Below are positions 44,668 through 55,818 of a stretch of DNA of 64,000 bases, piece by piece (positions within the stretch are counted from its first letter, which is position 1; each line of letters begins with the position of its first letter). Source of the DNA: Luzula sylvatica (lineage: Eukaryota; Streptophyta; Magnoliopsida; Poales; Juncaceae); assembly GCA_946800325.1 (NCBI GenBank), contig OX326961.1, positions 53,611,793 to 53,675,792 on the forward strand. The letters are read 5' to 3'. Below the pieces are notes generated by a model, which was not told where the DNA came from, ran no database searches, and saw only the letters and a list, made by a program, of their open reading frames with translations. Made by a program: the position numbers and the translations under genes.

Positions 44668-46506
44668 TTATTTTTTTTTGAATTTTAAGAAGCATTGCTT
44701 CGTTGATATATTAAAGCCAGTTTAATACATCGTTTTTCAATTTTACATGAATATGTAAAAATGTGTAAACCAAAAAAGAAAAGATAAGAGAAAGAAAAGA
44801 ACAACGTGTAGTAGAATTGAGATCCGTGCTACCCGAGGAGAGTTAGATGCGCGGCGTTTCCTTAACAATGATTGGTCCAATTTGAGCCTTCGTTGATCGC
44901 CTTTGTTATCGTTATCGAAGGTGTTGCTTTCTTCCCTTCGAATAGTCGTGAATTTCTTTCTTTCCAAATGGTCCAAATCGTTGCGAAGAAGAGAGTATCG
45001 AAGATACCTTTTTCCTTGTCGACTCGGGTGGCTCTATTGTTGAGCCACGAATCAACTATTGTGGCCTTCCCGTGGAAGGTGAATCCGAGATGAGCCGAGA
45101 TCCCTCCCCAAACCCTTCGGGCATAAGGACAATCGATCAAAAGGTGGTGGCCCGTTTCCTCCGTAGCATTGCAATTTTTGCAACCTTGTACATTTGGGAA
45201 ATTCATCTTCGATAGATTGTCACCGGTTAAAATTCTTCCTAGGATCGCTAACCATCCAAAAAATTTCACTTTTAGTGGCGTTTTTATTTTCCAAAGTTTT
45301 GTATTCCAATTGCACGTAATCCCCGGATTTATGGAGATCGCATAGCTCGCGGATGTGGAGAAGGTCTCCTTCCCGAGCCAAGATGGTGAGGAGGTGGTCG
45401 GGTCCGAGGTGAATGCTATGTTGAAGAGGGGTATTAGAGCTATTAGGTCCTTTACGAAATATGATACGTGATGTGCGGGTATGGAGGGAAGATTTGCGGC
45501 ATGATTAATGCCGTATATTTGGGACATGGTTGTGCCCCACATTCCTTGATGTTCCACCGATATTTTCCAAAGCCATTTGAGGAGAAGTGCGTTGTTATGC
45601 GTCTCTAGGTCAATCAACCCCAAACCTCCGTTTTGTCTCGGAAGGCAAACCTTTTTCCAATTGACGAGACAATTTGCGCCAACGCAATTTTGATCTCCTC
45701 GCCATAGGAATTTTCTTGTTATTTTGTTCATTTCCTTTATTAACCAACTCGGTAGTTTGAAACATTGCATGAAGTAGGTTGGGATCGAGTTTAGTACCGA
45801 TTTCGCGAGGGTTAGTCGGCCACCAAGTGACAAGTATTTTCCTTTCCAACCCGATAGCCTCGATTGCATTTTTTTTATAAGCGGTACGAAGTCTATTTTC
45901 CTTGGTTTCTTATGGTTTAGAGGCATCCCTAGGTATAAGATTGGTAGTTCTTTTTGTGTGCAATTGAGGATTCTCTTGATCGTGGGGTGCAAGTCGGTCG
46001 GAACCGCAATTGGAACGAAGGCGGTTTTTTCCCAATTAATTTTTATCCCGGTGATAGCTTGAAATATTTGTAGGGCGTATGTTAGAATTTTTAAATTTTT
46101 TGGGTGTGCTTCTACGAAGATGATCGTGTCATCCGCATATTGGAGAGCCCTTGAGGCGTATCGAACCGGCGTTGTCATAAGTCCTCTTATTTTAAGAAGA
46201 AAACCTTGAAGCGAGTCGGCGACAAGGTTAAAAATCATCGGTGAGAGCGGGTCGCCTTGACGTACGCCCCTTTTATGCCGAAATTTCTTCCCTAGTGAGC
46301 CGTTAATTTTAACCCTTGAGGAGGCCGAAGAAAGAAGGTCGGATATCCATGTGATCCATCTTGGGGGGAATTTCCTTGTTTCCAATAGTTTGGTTATGTA
46401 TTCCCACGATATGGTGTCGAAGGCTTTATGAAAGTCTATTTTAATCATCACCGTCGGAATTCTTTTCTTTGTTATTGAGCTAAGTAGCTCCCTAGCGGAG
46501 AGAAAT
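44668..46506 (-). mobile_element. 5'-truncated L1-type LINE inserted in GRAS-2A
   Basis: Bounded by a perfect 16-bp target duplication, ACCACCTTTGTTTATT (44652-44667 and 46507-46522). The minus-strand A-rich tail abuts the lower copy (T run at 44668-44679). These are the marks of target-primed reverse transcription. Only the 3' part of the element is present. Confidence 0.93.
44862..46506 (-). CDS. LINE reverse transcriptase, C-terminal part (5'-truncated)
   Basis: An open minus-strand frame of about 545 codons. RT motifs in order: KIDFHKAFDTISW, GVRQGDPLSPMIFNLVADS, the catalytic YADDTIIF near 46130, and LYLGMPL. It then has the plant LINE region LSGWKGKYLSLGGRLTLAKSV and a zinc-binding zf-RVT motif (CKNCNATEETGHHLLIDC). 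The endonuclease and the first RT motifs are missing because of 5' truncation. No internal stop, so the insertion is fairly young. There is no promoter of its own. Its apparent ATG partly falls in the host duplication, so it is not a functional start. Confidence 0.88.
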
Positions 46507-47769
46507 ACCACCTTTGTTTATTATCTTGCGGTATGGTAGCTTCATAAATATCAAATACTGCAGAGATAAAAAGTAGCATTTGCTTAAAACGATCGGCAAA
46601 AAACAAACCATTGAATGACGCATTGATGATTGTTTGAATGAAAATATGTGGGTTCATCTGCCTTATAATATCAAAAACTCGATTTTTAGGATTGTACGTT
46701 AAATCTGTTTCGTCCCCAATATCTTCTACACCACGCAGAAAGTTCACAACAATAAGCACCTCGTCTTTCTCAATGTTGAGATCTTCGACATGAATTTCAT
46801 CCCATTTATGATATTTTATTTTGATGTCCTTCTGGTTGCGTTAAGAATTTGTGAAGTATTGGGAAGCCATAAAAATCGGAGACGACAATACAAAGATGCG
46901 TACACCATATAAGTATTCTGTCATAGTAACTTGTGGAGCCACACGTGGTTTGAAGAGGTCATTACTAGATCCATTTAAACGAGCTTCAAGTCCTTTGACC
47001 AAAATGTGGGCCATTCTCTGCACTCCGTCGCCGTTAGGAGAAGAGTGCTTCCTTATCTGCTTTATTAATTGATTAGCATGTTGATTATCGTTAATAGATA
47101 TTGCTTGTGAACAATGGATTAGAAGAGTTTTGAGATCAACTAAACTCTCACGGGTTTCTGCCTTACTTCGTGAATTCTTTCGACTCTGCATGATTTCACG
47201 AAGACGAAGGGCTTCTTTGGCAAAATGTTCTTCATGCAAAAAGAATACCTTATCAATCACCACTTCTTGGTTGTTCAAATAAAGCACAGAAATTTTGTTC
47301 TTTCGTCCTTCCACGAGGGACAAGTCCCCACAATTTGTGTGTTTTTTAGCCTTCAACCTCACGAAATCCTTATCTTTTACCTCACGGTCGTTTAACTTCC
47401 TTCCAATTGAATTACCATTCTTTTTAGCATGTTCGTTATCGTTAATTCTAGGGACAAACTTCTTTCCTTCTTCGAACCTTTCTCAAATTCTAAAGCGGGT
47501 AAGCTAATCTGATGGGAACCAAAGAAGCTACCAATTGAACTTGAAAACCCATGATGCCAGTTTGGATGTGGTAGGTTACTCGGAAAAGATGGATAATTTG
47601 GGCCAAGAATATCATAAAAAGATTTCTCCATGGTTTGAAGAGCCGCCTCCTTAGGATGTACACCATTATTTTCGTCGTTGTTATCTTCGAAAAGTATGGT
47701 GCTTATGTTTTGCAATGCTTCGTCATTGGTTATCTTGCAAATGCCGTGGGTCGAAGGAAATCTTTCCAT
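46507..47769 (-). pseudogene. GRAS-2A, N-terminal and middle part with internal deletion
   Basis: Starts MERFPSTHGICKI at 47769. Frame is lost at about 47475 (the LISCL motif region reads EKGSKKERS instead of FEEGMKF). It continues at 47362-46841 with heptad I (TLLIHCSQAISINDNQ). At about 46804-46812 roughly 220 bp are missing, covering VHIID and the start of heptad II (about residues 328-400 of GRAS-3A). It then runs on from DEIHVEDLN to KQRW at the LINE. Subtype A, closest to GRAS-1A and GRAS-3A. Several defects precede or accompany the LINE, so the gene may have been dead already. Confidence 0.87.
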
Positions 47770-49216
47770 ATCTTCAAACGAAAAAGAAAAAAAAAGATTG
47801 ACCTAAAATTCAGTTCACCATTCATAGTTGTTCATTATAATTTGAACTTCCATACATGTTATTACCAGTACTGCCAGTTATATAATTGCCCTGATCTAAT
47901 TAATCATTCTTGTATATCTTCACTGTCAGATATATAATTACACTGATAAAAAATTCTGTTTACTATTTTGCAACCTGGTTTTACTGGTTTATATAATTTC
48001 CGGTGTCGATACAATTATTTTGGTCACTTTTGGATAAATAACTTTGGTTGTCAGAAAAATCATTGTCAAGGATTTAGGCAAGCCGAGTAAAAGAAGAGCT
48101 ATCATAAAAAATAAAAATAAAGACCGAAGAAGAAACGTACCTTCAAGGAACTCCTCAAGGAACTCTTAATGGTTGATTATGGAAATCGCCGTAGTGATGT
48201 AAATTGTGCAGATACTATAGAGAAAGGCAGAGTCACAACAGATAGCTTCAATTTACATAAAAGAAGACAAAAAAATGAATGGTCCTCAAAGAAGATTGAA
48301 AAGTAAACTAAATTTCACTTTCGGTCTTGACTTAGATTTTTCATAGTCTAAAATGAATGGTCCTCAAAGAAGATTGAAAAGTATTTTCGGTCTTGACTTA
48401 GATTTTTCATAGTCTTTCTTGGACAGCTAGCTAAGATCAATCATCCAATCACTATTTTCTTCAGGCTTAGAAACATGGTGACCCAAATCCATGTTTTGCA
48501 GATTTTTTTATCGACCAGTTGACGAATAGTTTAGTGTATGCTTTTGTGAAATTAAGAAAGAAAAAAATATATTAAAGACTAGGCTTCTTCTTCTAAGTTC
48601 TATTTTGTACCATAATTCGATGTTTTGCATATCTCAACCGTTCATCAAGAAAAACTCGATTTATGTGATAGTCAGCAGAAAATTTGTCCGTGTAAATCGA
48701 GTAAATCAATGCAAATATTCTTATCATTTTAAAGATATGGAAATAAATCAGTTCTATTTGATAGCATCGGCTAAGGTGACTTGCATGCAAATGATTAGTT
48801 GCGTTATTGTTAAATTAAGCTAATTAAGAGGTAGTCTATCAAGGTGTCATCTAAAATGTATCGAATTTGAGTAAGTATTAAGCCACGTAAAAAAATTATT
48901 GAGCAGATAGATAGGAAAAAGGAACTGCTGGTAATTTGTATTCATCAATTGAATTAATTAAGAGAAAGAGATAGAAATAAATGAAATGATTCTTTCTAGT
49001 AATTGCTCCCGAGGGAGTAAAATCAAATGTGCCCTTTCAATTGATTCAAATGAAAAAGTACGAAAGTATAAGTTCATTACATAATTTGAAATTTGATTGC
49101 ATCTATAATATAAAAAATGAATGAAAAGAAAATACATGATTTTTCCCCTTTTTTGCTCTTTGCGTGTTTAAAAGGTTTCTACCGGTTGCACAATCCTCGC
49201 GCAAAAGATCCTGAAT
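47770..49216 (-). promoter_or_regulatory. Upstream region of GRAS-2A and 3' flank of GRAS-2B
   Basis: No coding gene. A leader donor-like site (CTTGAAG|GTACGTTTC on the minus strand) lies near 48140. A ~70-bp tandem duplication (AATGAATGGTCCTCAAAGAA at about 48276 and again at 48352) is seen only in this copy. Otherwise it aligns with 25080-26160. Confidence 0.55.
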
Positions 49217-50827
49217 TCATGAATTTTGTCTTGTTTGTCTTGGATACCATGCCGAAAAAGCATTCATCACTCTTCCTTTCCATCCCACAAGTAGCCAGTT
49301 CTTATCATCCTCGATAAAAAAGCTCTCATGGTAAACTGCTCTCACCGTATCCTTGATTCTCTTGAATATTACCTGATCCAAAGGCAACTCCTCAAACCCT
49401 GCTCTCGAGTTCCTGTTATGCCATAGCTTATATGTCTCGGGCCGTACAAACCTTTCTGACCCCTCACATGCTATCACATTAGCCACTACAAGGCCCCATG
49501 CATTTTCTAAGGACCATCTTTGTTTACTGCCTCGTGGTATGGTAGCGTCAAAAAGATCAAACATTGCAGAGCTATAAAGCAGCATTTGTTTAAAGCGGTC
49601 GACAAACAATGAGCTGTCATATGACCCATTAACAATTCCTTGTATGAAAACATGGGGCTTCATGTGTCTAATAATATCAAGAACTCGATTTTTCGGGCTG
49701 TACGTTGAATCTGCTTCGTCTCCGAGATATTCAGAACCATGAAAAGAGTTCACAATAAGCAATTCGTCTTTCTTAATGTTGAGATCATCAACATTAATAT
49801 TATCCCATTTTGTATATATGCCTCTATACTCGAGAGGAACACCAAAAGTTGTGCAGACACTTGCAAGCTTCCGCCTTAGGGGTTCAATTTGATCATTAGG
49901 TGAATACCTCGATACTTGAGCTTCAATATTAGTTATCCGAAGTTTCGGAGGCCCACCTTTTCTTATAGAGAGCCCATGAATTAAACATGGCCAATGAAAG
50001 CGAAATGCAGCCCCCAGATTAATGATGTGCGATTTCGTTGCCTTCCCGATTGCATTGAGGGTTGTATGGTTTGCAAAGTACTGAGAAGCGATGAGAACGG
50101 GGCTTGATACTAGACACGTAGAATAAGCCTCTAAGTAATCGGTTTCAGTTTCTTGTGAAACCAAAACTTTTCGGTACGGCTCGTCACTAATTATGTTTAA
50201 ACGAGCTTCGAGTGCCTTGACAAAGATATGGGCCATCCTTTGCACCCCATCCCCATCAGGGAATGAGTGCATTCTTATTTGCTTTATTAGTTGAATAGCA
50301 TTTTGAGTATCATTTATAGCTATTGCTTGCGAACAATGCACAAGAAGAGCTCTGAGATCAACTAAACTCTCGTGGATTTTTTTACCATTCCGTTTGGTTT
50401 CACTCTGCATGGTTTCGCGCAGACGACGAGCTTCTTTTGCAAATTGTTCATGTCCAAGAAACACACTATCAATTTGGTCATCAAATTTTTTGAGATTAAG
50501 CACACAAATTTTACTCTTTCGTCCCTCCAAGAGGGGCAAATCCTCAGAATGCGCGTTCTTTTTACCCTTCAACATCACGTGATCCTTATCTTTCCCCTCA
50601 CGTTCTTTTAACTTCCTTCCAACGGAATCATCGTCTCTTTTGGTATGTAAATTTACTGCCAGTTTATTGCAAGCAAAACTATGAGCAAAACTAGGAAGGA
50701 ACTTCAGCCCTTCTTCCATCCCTCTCTTGAATTCTATAACCGGTAAGCTCTCATTTTGAATGTGATTGGCCAAATTAGCGTATGCTTCTGGCCAATTTGA
50801 TTGTGGTAAATTATTAATCGAACAAGG
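49217..50827 (-). pseudogene. GRAS-2B, main part (split by copia element G)
   Basis: Frame open from the insertion edge to the stop at 49217. Features in order: MEEGLKFLPSF (LISCL motif), linker, heptad I (ALLVHCSQAIAINDTQNAIQL), VHIID-like SHIINLGAAFRFHWPCLI, PKLRITNIEAQVSRYSP, GVPLEYRGIYTKWDNINVDDL, RNR-type KNRVLDIIRHMKPHVF, DSSLFVDRFKQMLLYSSAMFD, and SAW (ACEGSERFVRPETYKLWHN...WLLVGWKGRVMNAFSAWYP). The N-terminal 86 residues lie at 55559-55818. Together they form 622 codons with no stop other than the terminal one. The copia insertion is thus apparently the only lesion. Subtype B. Confidence 0.9.
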
Positions 50828-51176
50828 TGTTATGGTATGGAGACTTTTGGAAACCTGAAGATTAGGAAATTAGAAAAAGGAAACCTTGAAGAAATAGGAA
50901 AACTCTCCATATATTGATATTGCCATGATTGAATGGTAATTAAGGCAATGATTATTTCCTTGTATTGGGTAGGAGTTTAGCTATAAATAGAGGGCTAGGC
51001 TAGAGTTTTATTCATTCCAACAAAGCACAAACAATTGTATTCTCTCTTTCTCCAGTATAGTAAAATAAGTTTGAGTGCCGGCGGCCGTGGTTTTTTCCCT
51101 TCGGGGTTTCCACGTAAAAATACTTGTGTCTGTGTGTGTTGTTCTTGTGTGTGTGTTTGCGGCGACGATCCTAACA
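50828..51176 (+). repeat. 5' LTR of element G (349 bp)
   Basis: TGTTATGGTATGGAG...GATCCTAACA, with CTATAAATAG at about 50983-50992. It has one copy of the ~13-bp TTATTTCCTTGTA unit, where the 3' LTR has two. Confidence 0.95.
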
Positions 51177-51178
51177 AG

Positions 51179-51190
51179 TGGTATCAGGGC
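51179..51190 (+). promoter_or_regulatory. Primer-binding site of element G
   Basis: TGGTATCAGGGC, two bases after the LTR. One mismatch from the initiator tRNA-Met site TGGTATCAGAGC. Confidence 0.85.
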
Positions 51191-51217
51191 AAAGGTTAAG
51201 GTTCGAGCAGACGAGAG

Positions 51218-54200
51218 ATGGACGAGAACAAGGTTTCGGTATGTCGGTTCGATGGGCGAGACTTCGGTTACTGGAAAATGCAAGTAGAAGCGTTGCTAAG
51301 CCAGAAGGACCTAGAAGAGGCGCTATTCGAGACAAGGCCTGAAAGTATCACGGACGAAGGCAAGTGGAAGAAGATGAACCGCAAGGCGCTAAGCTATATC
51401 CAACTATCGCTAGCCAAGAACGTGGCGTTCAACGTAGCGAAGGAGACGACGGCTTTCGGGGTCATGAAGGCGTTGTCCAACATGTACGAGAAACCATCTT
51501 CGCTAAACAAGCTGCACCTGGTGCGCCATCTTTTCAATCTGCGAATGACGGAGGGCGGATCTGTTGCGGAGCATCTAAATTCTTTTCAGGTTATTTCAAA
51601 CCAATTAGACTCTTTCAAATTTAACCTTGGTGATGAGATGAAGGCACTCATGCTACTATCATCTCTCTCGGAGAGCTGGACGACGACGGTAGACGTTATC
51701 GGCGTCAAGGAGGATTTGACTTTTGAGGAAGTGCGGGACCGCATCCTAAATGACGACATTCGGCGAAAGGAGCGAAGCGAAGCCTCGGGTTCCTCGGGTT
51801 CGGCGTTGAATTTGGAGAGTCAGGGCCGTGAAGGTCAGAAGAGCAACAACCGCGGACGAGCCAAGTCGAGAGGGCGGAGCAAGTCAAGACCACGTGACGA
51901 GCTGGAGTGCTGGAATTGTGGCAAGAAAGGTCACATGAAGCGGGACTGCAAAGCCCCGAGAAAGGAGAAGCTGGAATCGAGTTCTGCAAATGTTGTCGCC
52001 GAGCAAGACAGAGACGACGCTCTCGTTTTATGCGTCGACAACCCCGTCGAGTCCTGGGTTTTGGACTCGGGCGCATCGTTCCACTCAACCTCGCAGAGAG
52101 ATAAGTTCTTAAATTTCAAGACAGGAGATTTAGGAAATGTCCACCTAGCAGATGGAAAGCCTTTGAGCGTATCGGGCATAGGTGATGTCCAGATAAAATC
52201 GAGCAACGGATTTAGATGGATCTTGCGAGGAGTTCGGTACATTCCCGGTCTGAAGAAGAACTTGATATCCGTCGGGCAGATGGATAGCGAAGGCTACAAG
52301 ACGGTGTTCGGGAACGGGTCGTGGAAGATTGTAAGGGGGGCCATGGTGATAGCGAGAGGTACGAAGACGGGAACCCTCTATCTTACCGATAATAGAGGTG
52401 ATTGTTTGGCGTTTTCAGGAGCAGCGACTGATCCGATGTTATGGCACAATCGGCTCGGTCACATGAGTCACGAAGGGATGCAAGTGTTAATTTCCAAGGG
52501 TCTGTTACCAAAGGTAAAATCGGTGCAAACCGATTTCTGTGAGAACTGCGTGCTCGGCAAGCAAAGACGGGTTAGTTTTTCGAAGGCCGGACGAGAACTC
52601 AAGATGGGGAAGTTAGACCTGGTGCATACCGACGTGTGGGGGCCAGCTCCGGTCCAGTCTATCGGGGGGTCACGATACTACGTCACCTTTATCGACGATT
52701 CAACTAGCAAGGTATGGATCTATTTTATTAAACACAAATCTGACGTGTTTAATGTGTTCAAAAGGTGGAAGGTAGAAGTCGAGACCAAGACCGGCTTGAA
52801 GCTGAAATGCTTGAAGTCGGATAATGGAGGGGAGTACGACGGTGCAGAGTTCAGAGGATTTTGCGCGGAACAAGGAATCAAGCAGATTCGGACGGTTCCA
52901 AATCGACCTCAACAGAACGGGGTGGCAGAACGGATGAATCGAACTGTGAATGAACGAGCCAGGGCGATGCGTTTGCACGCGGGATTGCCGAAGATGTTCT
53001 GGGCGGATGCGGTTAGCACGGCTGCATACCTTATCAACCGTACTCCGATGAAATCTCTCAACCTCGAGCTACCTGAAGAGAAATGGAGAGGAAAGAAGAT
53101 TTCTCTTGGTCATTTGCGAATTTTTGGGAGTATCTCGTATGTCCATATCGACGCAGAGAACAGAGACAAACTAGACGCGAAGGCCCAAAGATGTGTGTTC
53201 ATTGGTTATGGATCGAATTACTTCGGTTATCGGTTTTGGATCGAGGAAGGTCGAAGAATAATTCGGTCAAGAGACGCAACCTTTAATGAAGGGGAACTCT
53301 ACAAGAACAGGTTCGGTTCCGGAGGCGAATCGAAACCGGAGGAGAGTGTCCATCAAATCACGAGCAATGACGAGTCGAGCGAGCCCGAGGAAGACGAGTT
53401 TTCGGTCCAGGATGTGACTGAAAATGGGGACGAAGACGTGCCTGAAATCGCGCAAGACGAAAGCCCAGAAACTCCGATTTTGAGACGATCAAGCCGGAGA
53501 ATTAAGCCTACAAACCGTTATTCACCATCACTCCATCATTTGCTGCTAACCGATGCGGGTGAACCAGAAGGCTACCGAGAGGTGGTACACGGAGGTGATT
53601 CGGTCAAGTGGGAGCGCTCGATGAAGGAAGAGATTGAGTCTATCCGGAAGAACAATACTTGGGAAATGACCCGGTTGCCAGATGGCAAGAAGGCGCTGCA
53701 AAACAAATGGGTCTACCGAGTGAAGGACGAGTCAGATGGCAGCAAGAGATACAAGGCGAGGCTGGTAGTCAAGGGGTTTCTTCAGAAGAAGGGAATCGAC
53801 TACACGGAGGTGTTCTCGCCGGTGGTAAAGCTGACGACTATTCGCACGGTGTTAAGTATTGTAGCAGCGGAGGATTTGCACCTCGAGCAAATGGATGTCA
53901 AGACGGCATTCCTTCATGGCGATTTGGAGGAGGACATCTATATGGTGCAACCTGAAGGTTTCGAGATCCCGGGAAAGGAGGATCTTGTGTGCAGGCTTAA
54001 GAAGAGCTTGTACGGTTTAAAGCAGGCTCCAAGGCAGTGGTACAAGAAGTTCGACAAGTTCATGTGTGATCGTGGTTTTCGTAGGGGTGACACCGACCAT
54101 TGTTGCTACTACAAGAGTAGTGGAGAAACATACATTATATTGCTTTTGTATGTTGATGATATGCTCATTGCAGGTGCGAACATGAGGGAGATCGACAATC

Positions 54201-55111
54201 TCAAGAGGGAGTTGTCAAGAGGATTTGAAATGAAGGATTTAGGAGAGGCGAGCCATATTCTTGGGATGCGAATTACTCGAGATCGAAGCAAGGGTACTCT
54301 CACAGTGTCGCAAGAGAAGTACGTTAAGAAGGTGCTGGAGCGATTCCGAGTAGATGACGCCAAGCCGAGAAGTACCCCACTCGGCGCACATTTCAAACTC
54401 TCCAAGGCGCAGTCACCGAAAATCACGGAGGAGAAGAAGAGGATGGAGAACGTGCCGTATTCATCGGCAGTGGGTAGCCTAATGTACGCCATGGTGTGCA
54501 CGAGACCCGACATTTCTCATGCAGTGGGAGTCGTGAGCCGGTTCATGGCAAACCCCGGCATCGAGCACTGGGAGGCGATTAAGTGGCTACTGAGATACTT
54601 GAAGGGCACCGCAAGCATGGCACTGTGCTACAAGAAAGGTGGCACGAGTTTGCAAGGCTTTGTAGATGCTGGCCTAGGAGGAGATGTGGATAGTCGGAAG
54701 AGCACTTCCGGTTATGTCTTCACGATGGGAGGCACGGCGGTGAGTTGGATGTCGAGATTGCAGAAGTGTGTGTCGCTATCGACAACGGAGGCTGAGTATG
54801 TGGCAATCTCGGAGGCCGGAAAGGAGATGGTATGGCTCTTGACTTTTCTGAAGGAGATCGGGAAAGCTCAAGGATGCAAGACACTTTACACCGACAGTCA
54901 AAGTGCCTTATGTCTCGCGAAGAATCCGGTGTTCCACTCGAGGACCAAGCACATCCAACTGAAGTATCACTACATTCGGGAACTTGTGAGTGACGGGGTC
55001 TTATCACTGGAGAAGATCCAAGGTGCCAAGAACGCTGCAGATATGTTGACCAAGGAAGTCCCCACCGACAAGCTGAGGCTGTGCGTCGCCTCAGTGGGGC
55101 TGGTCACGTAA
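51218..55111 (+). CDS. Gag-pol polyprotein of copia element G
   Basis: 1297 residues in one open frame. Gag (1-190: KVSVCRFDGRDFGYWKMQVE) is followed by the zinc knuckle CWNCGKKGHMKRDC (231-244). Protease has VLDSGAS, catalytic Asp283. Integrase has the HHCC zinc site from His410 (HNRLGHMSHEG...CENCVLGK) and the catalytic triad Asp472, Asp535, Glu571 (HTDVWGP, SDNGGEY, GVAERMN; 35 residues between the last two). RT has MDVKTAFLHGDL and YVDD at 978-981. RNase H has Asp1150, TTEAEYVA and YTDSQSAL. HSRTKHIQLKYHYIREL lies near the C-terminus. Tnt1/Tork-like by overall pattern. Single-ORF copia elements cleave the polyprotein with their own protease (family knowledge). The coding region looks richer in G+C than the flanking gene DNA. 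Confidence 0.96.
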   Translation: MDENKVSVCRFDGRDFGYWKMQVEALLSQKDLEEALFETRPESITDEGKWKKMNRKALSYIQLSLAKNVAFNVAKETTAFGVMKALSNMYEKPSSLNKLHLVRHLFNLRMTEGGSVAEHLNSFQVISNQLDSFKFNLGDEMKALMLLSSLSESWTTTVDVIGVKEDLTFEEVRDRILNDDIRRKERSEASGSSGSALNLESQGREGQKSNNRGRAKSRGRSKSRPRDELECWNCGKKGHMKRDCKAPRKEKLESSSANVVAEQDRDDALVLCVDNPVESWVLDSGASFHSTSQRDKFLNFKTGDLGNVHLADGKPLSVSGIGDVQIKSSNGFRWILRGVRYIPGLKKNLISVGQMDSEGYKTVFGNGSWKIVRGAMVIARGTKTGTLYLTDNRGDCLAFSGAATDPMLWHNRLGHMSHEGMQVLISKGLLPKVKSVQTDFCENCVLGKQRRVSFSKAGRELKMGKLDLVHTDVWGPAPVQSIGGSRYYVTFIDDSTSKVWIYFIKHKSDVFNVFKRWKVEVETKTGLKLKCLKSDNGGEYDGAEFRGFCAEQGIKQIRTVPNRPQQNGVAERMNRTVNERARAMRLHAGLPKMFWADAVSTAAYLINRTPMKSLNLELPEEKWRGKKISLGHLRIFGSISYVHIDAENRDKLDAKAQRCVFIGYGSNYFGYRFWIEEGRRIIRSRDATFNEGELYKNRFGSGGESKPEESVHQITSNDESSEPEEDEFSVQDVTENGDEDVPEIAQDESPETPILRRSSRRIKPTNRYSPSLHHLLLTDAGEPEGYREVVHGGDSVKWERSMKEEIESIRKNNTWEMTRLPDGKKALQNKWVYRVKDESDGSKRYKARLVVKGFLQKKGIDYTEVFSPVVKLTTIRTVLSIVAAEDLHLEQMDVKTAFLHGDLEEDIYMVQPEGFEIPGKEDLVCRLKKSLYGLKQAPRQWYKKFDKFMCDRGFRRGDTDHCCYYKSSGETYIILLLYVDDMLIAGANMREIDNLKRELSRGFEMKDLGEASHILGMRITRDRSKGTLTVSQEKYVKKVLERFRVDDAKPRSTPLGAHFKLSKAQSPKITEEKKRMENVPYSSAVGSLMYAMVCTRPDISHAVGVVSRFMANPGIEHWEAIKWLLRYLKGTASMALCYKKGGTSLQGFVDAGLGGDVDSRKSTSGYVFTMGGTAVSWMSRLQKCVSLSTTEAEYVAISEAGKEMVWLLTFLKEIGKAQGCKTLYTDSQSALCLAKNPVFHSRTKHIQLKYHYIRELVSDGVLSLEKIQGAKNAADMLTKEVPTDKLRLCVASVGLVT

Positions 55112-55196
55112 ACCATGGGAGCTGTCGCCGGACTCAAGGAAGTCCCGCTCGGGACGGGAGAAAGAAGACTGGTGCAAAAGTCTCCAAGTGGGAGAT

Positions 55197-55558
55197 TGTT
55201 ATGGTATGGAGACTTTTGGAAACCTGATGATTAGGAAATTAGAAAAAGGAAACCTTGAAGAAATAGGAAAACTCTCCATATATTGATATTGCCATGATTG
55301 AATGGTAATTAAGGCAATGATTATTTCCTTGTATTATTTCCTTGTATTGGGTAGGAGTTTAGCTATAAATAGAGGGCTAGGCTAGAGTTTTATTCATTCC
55401 AACAAAGCACAAACAATTGTATTCTCTCTTTCTCCAGTATAGTAAAATAAGTTTGAGTGCCGGCGGCCGTGGTTTTTTCCCTTCGGGGTTTCCACGTAAA
55501 AATACTTGTGTCCGTGTGTGTTGTTCTTGTGTGTGTGTTTGCGGCGACGATCCTAACA
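55197..55558 (+). repeat. 3' LTR of element G (362 bp)
   Basis: Same termini as the 5' LTR. It carries two tandem ~13-bp units (about 55319-55346), as does the element D LTR, so the two-unit form is ancestral and the 5' LTR lost one. TATA box at about 55366. Confidence 0.95.
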
Positions 55559-55818
55559 CAAGGTGGATACGTTTGTCCGATAATATCATAATATGATCTC
55601 TCCACATCTTGAAAAGCGGCCTTATCTGGATATACATTAATATCTTCATCGATGTTTTCATCTAGAAGAGTGTTGCTTATGCTCTTCAATGCTTCACTTG
55701 TCGATATTTCGTAATTTTGATGGTTCAATGCAAGATTGTTGTTATAGGGGGTGTTTTTTGATACCTTTGGGTGTCTATTGAGAAGAACCTTGCCTGTGCC
55801 TGTGGTGCTTCTCTCCAT
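55559..55818 (-). pseudogene. GRAS-2B, N-terminal exon part (split by element G)
   Basis: Starts MERSTTGTGKVLLNRHPKV at 55818 and reads about 86 residues (KSISNTLLDENIDEDINVYPDKAAF) to the CAAGG junction at TYPPC. Read onwards from 50827, the frame continues into NNLPQSNWPEAYANL, as in GRAS-1B. Read-through into element G from this side gives a short foreign tail only. Confidence 0.9.

Larger units (their letters stand above)
50828..55558 (+). mobile_element. Element G: complete, apparently intact Ty1/copia retrotransposon
   Basis: 4731 bp, in the opposite orientation to the gene it interrupts. 5' LTR 50828-51176, primer-binding site 51179-51190, one gag-pol ORF 51218-55111, polypurine tract about 55186-55196 and 3' LTR 55197-55558. 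Target duplication CAAGG (50823-50827 and 55559-55563). The LTRs agree except for a 13-bp tandem-unit difference and a few substitutions. With an undamaged ORF it may still be able to move. Element D (16633-18616) is an older relative. Confidence 0.96.
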
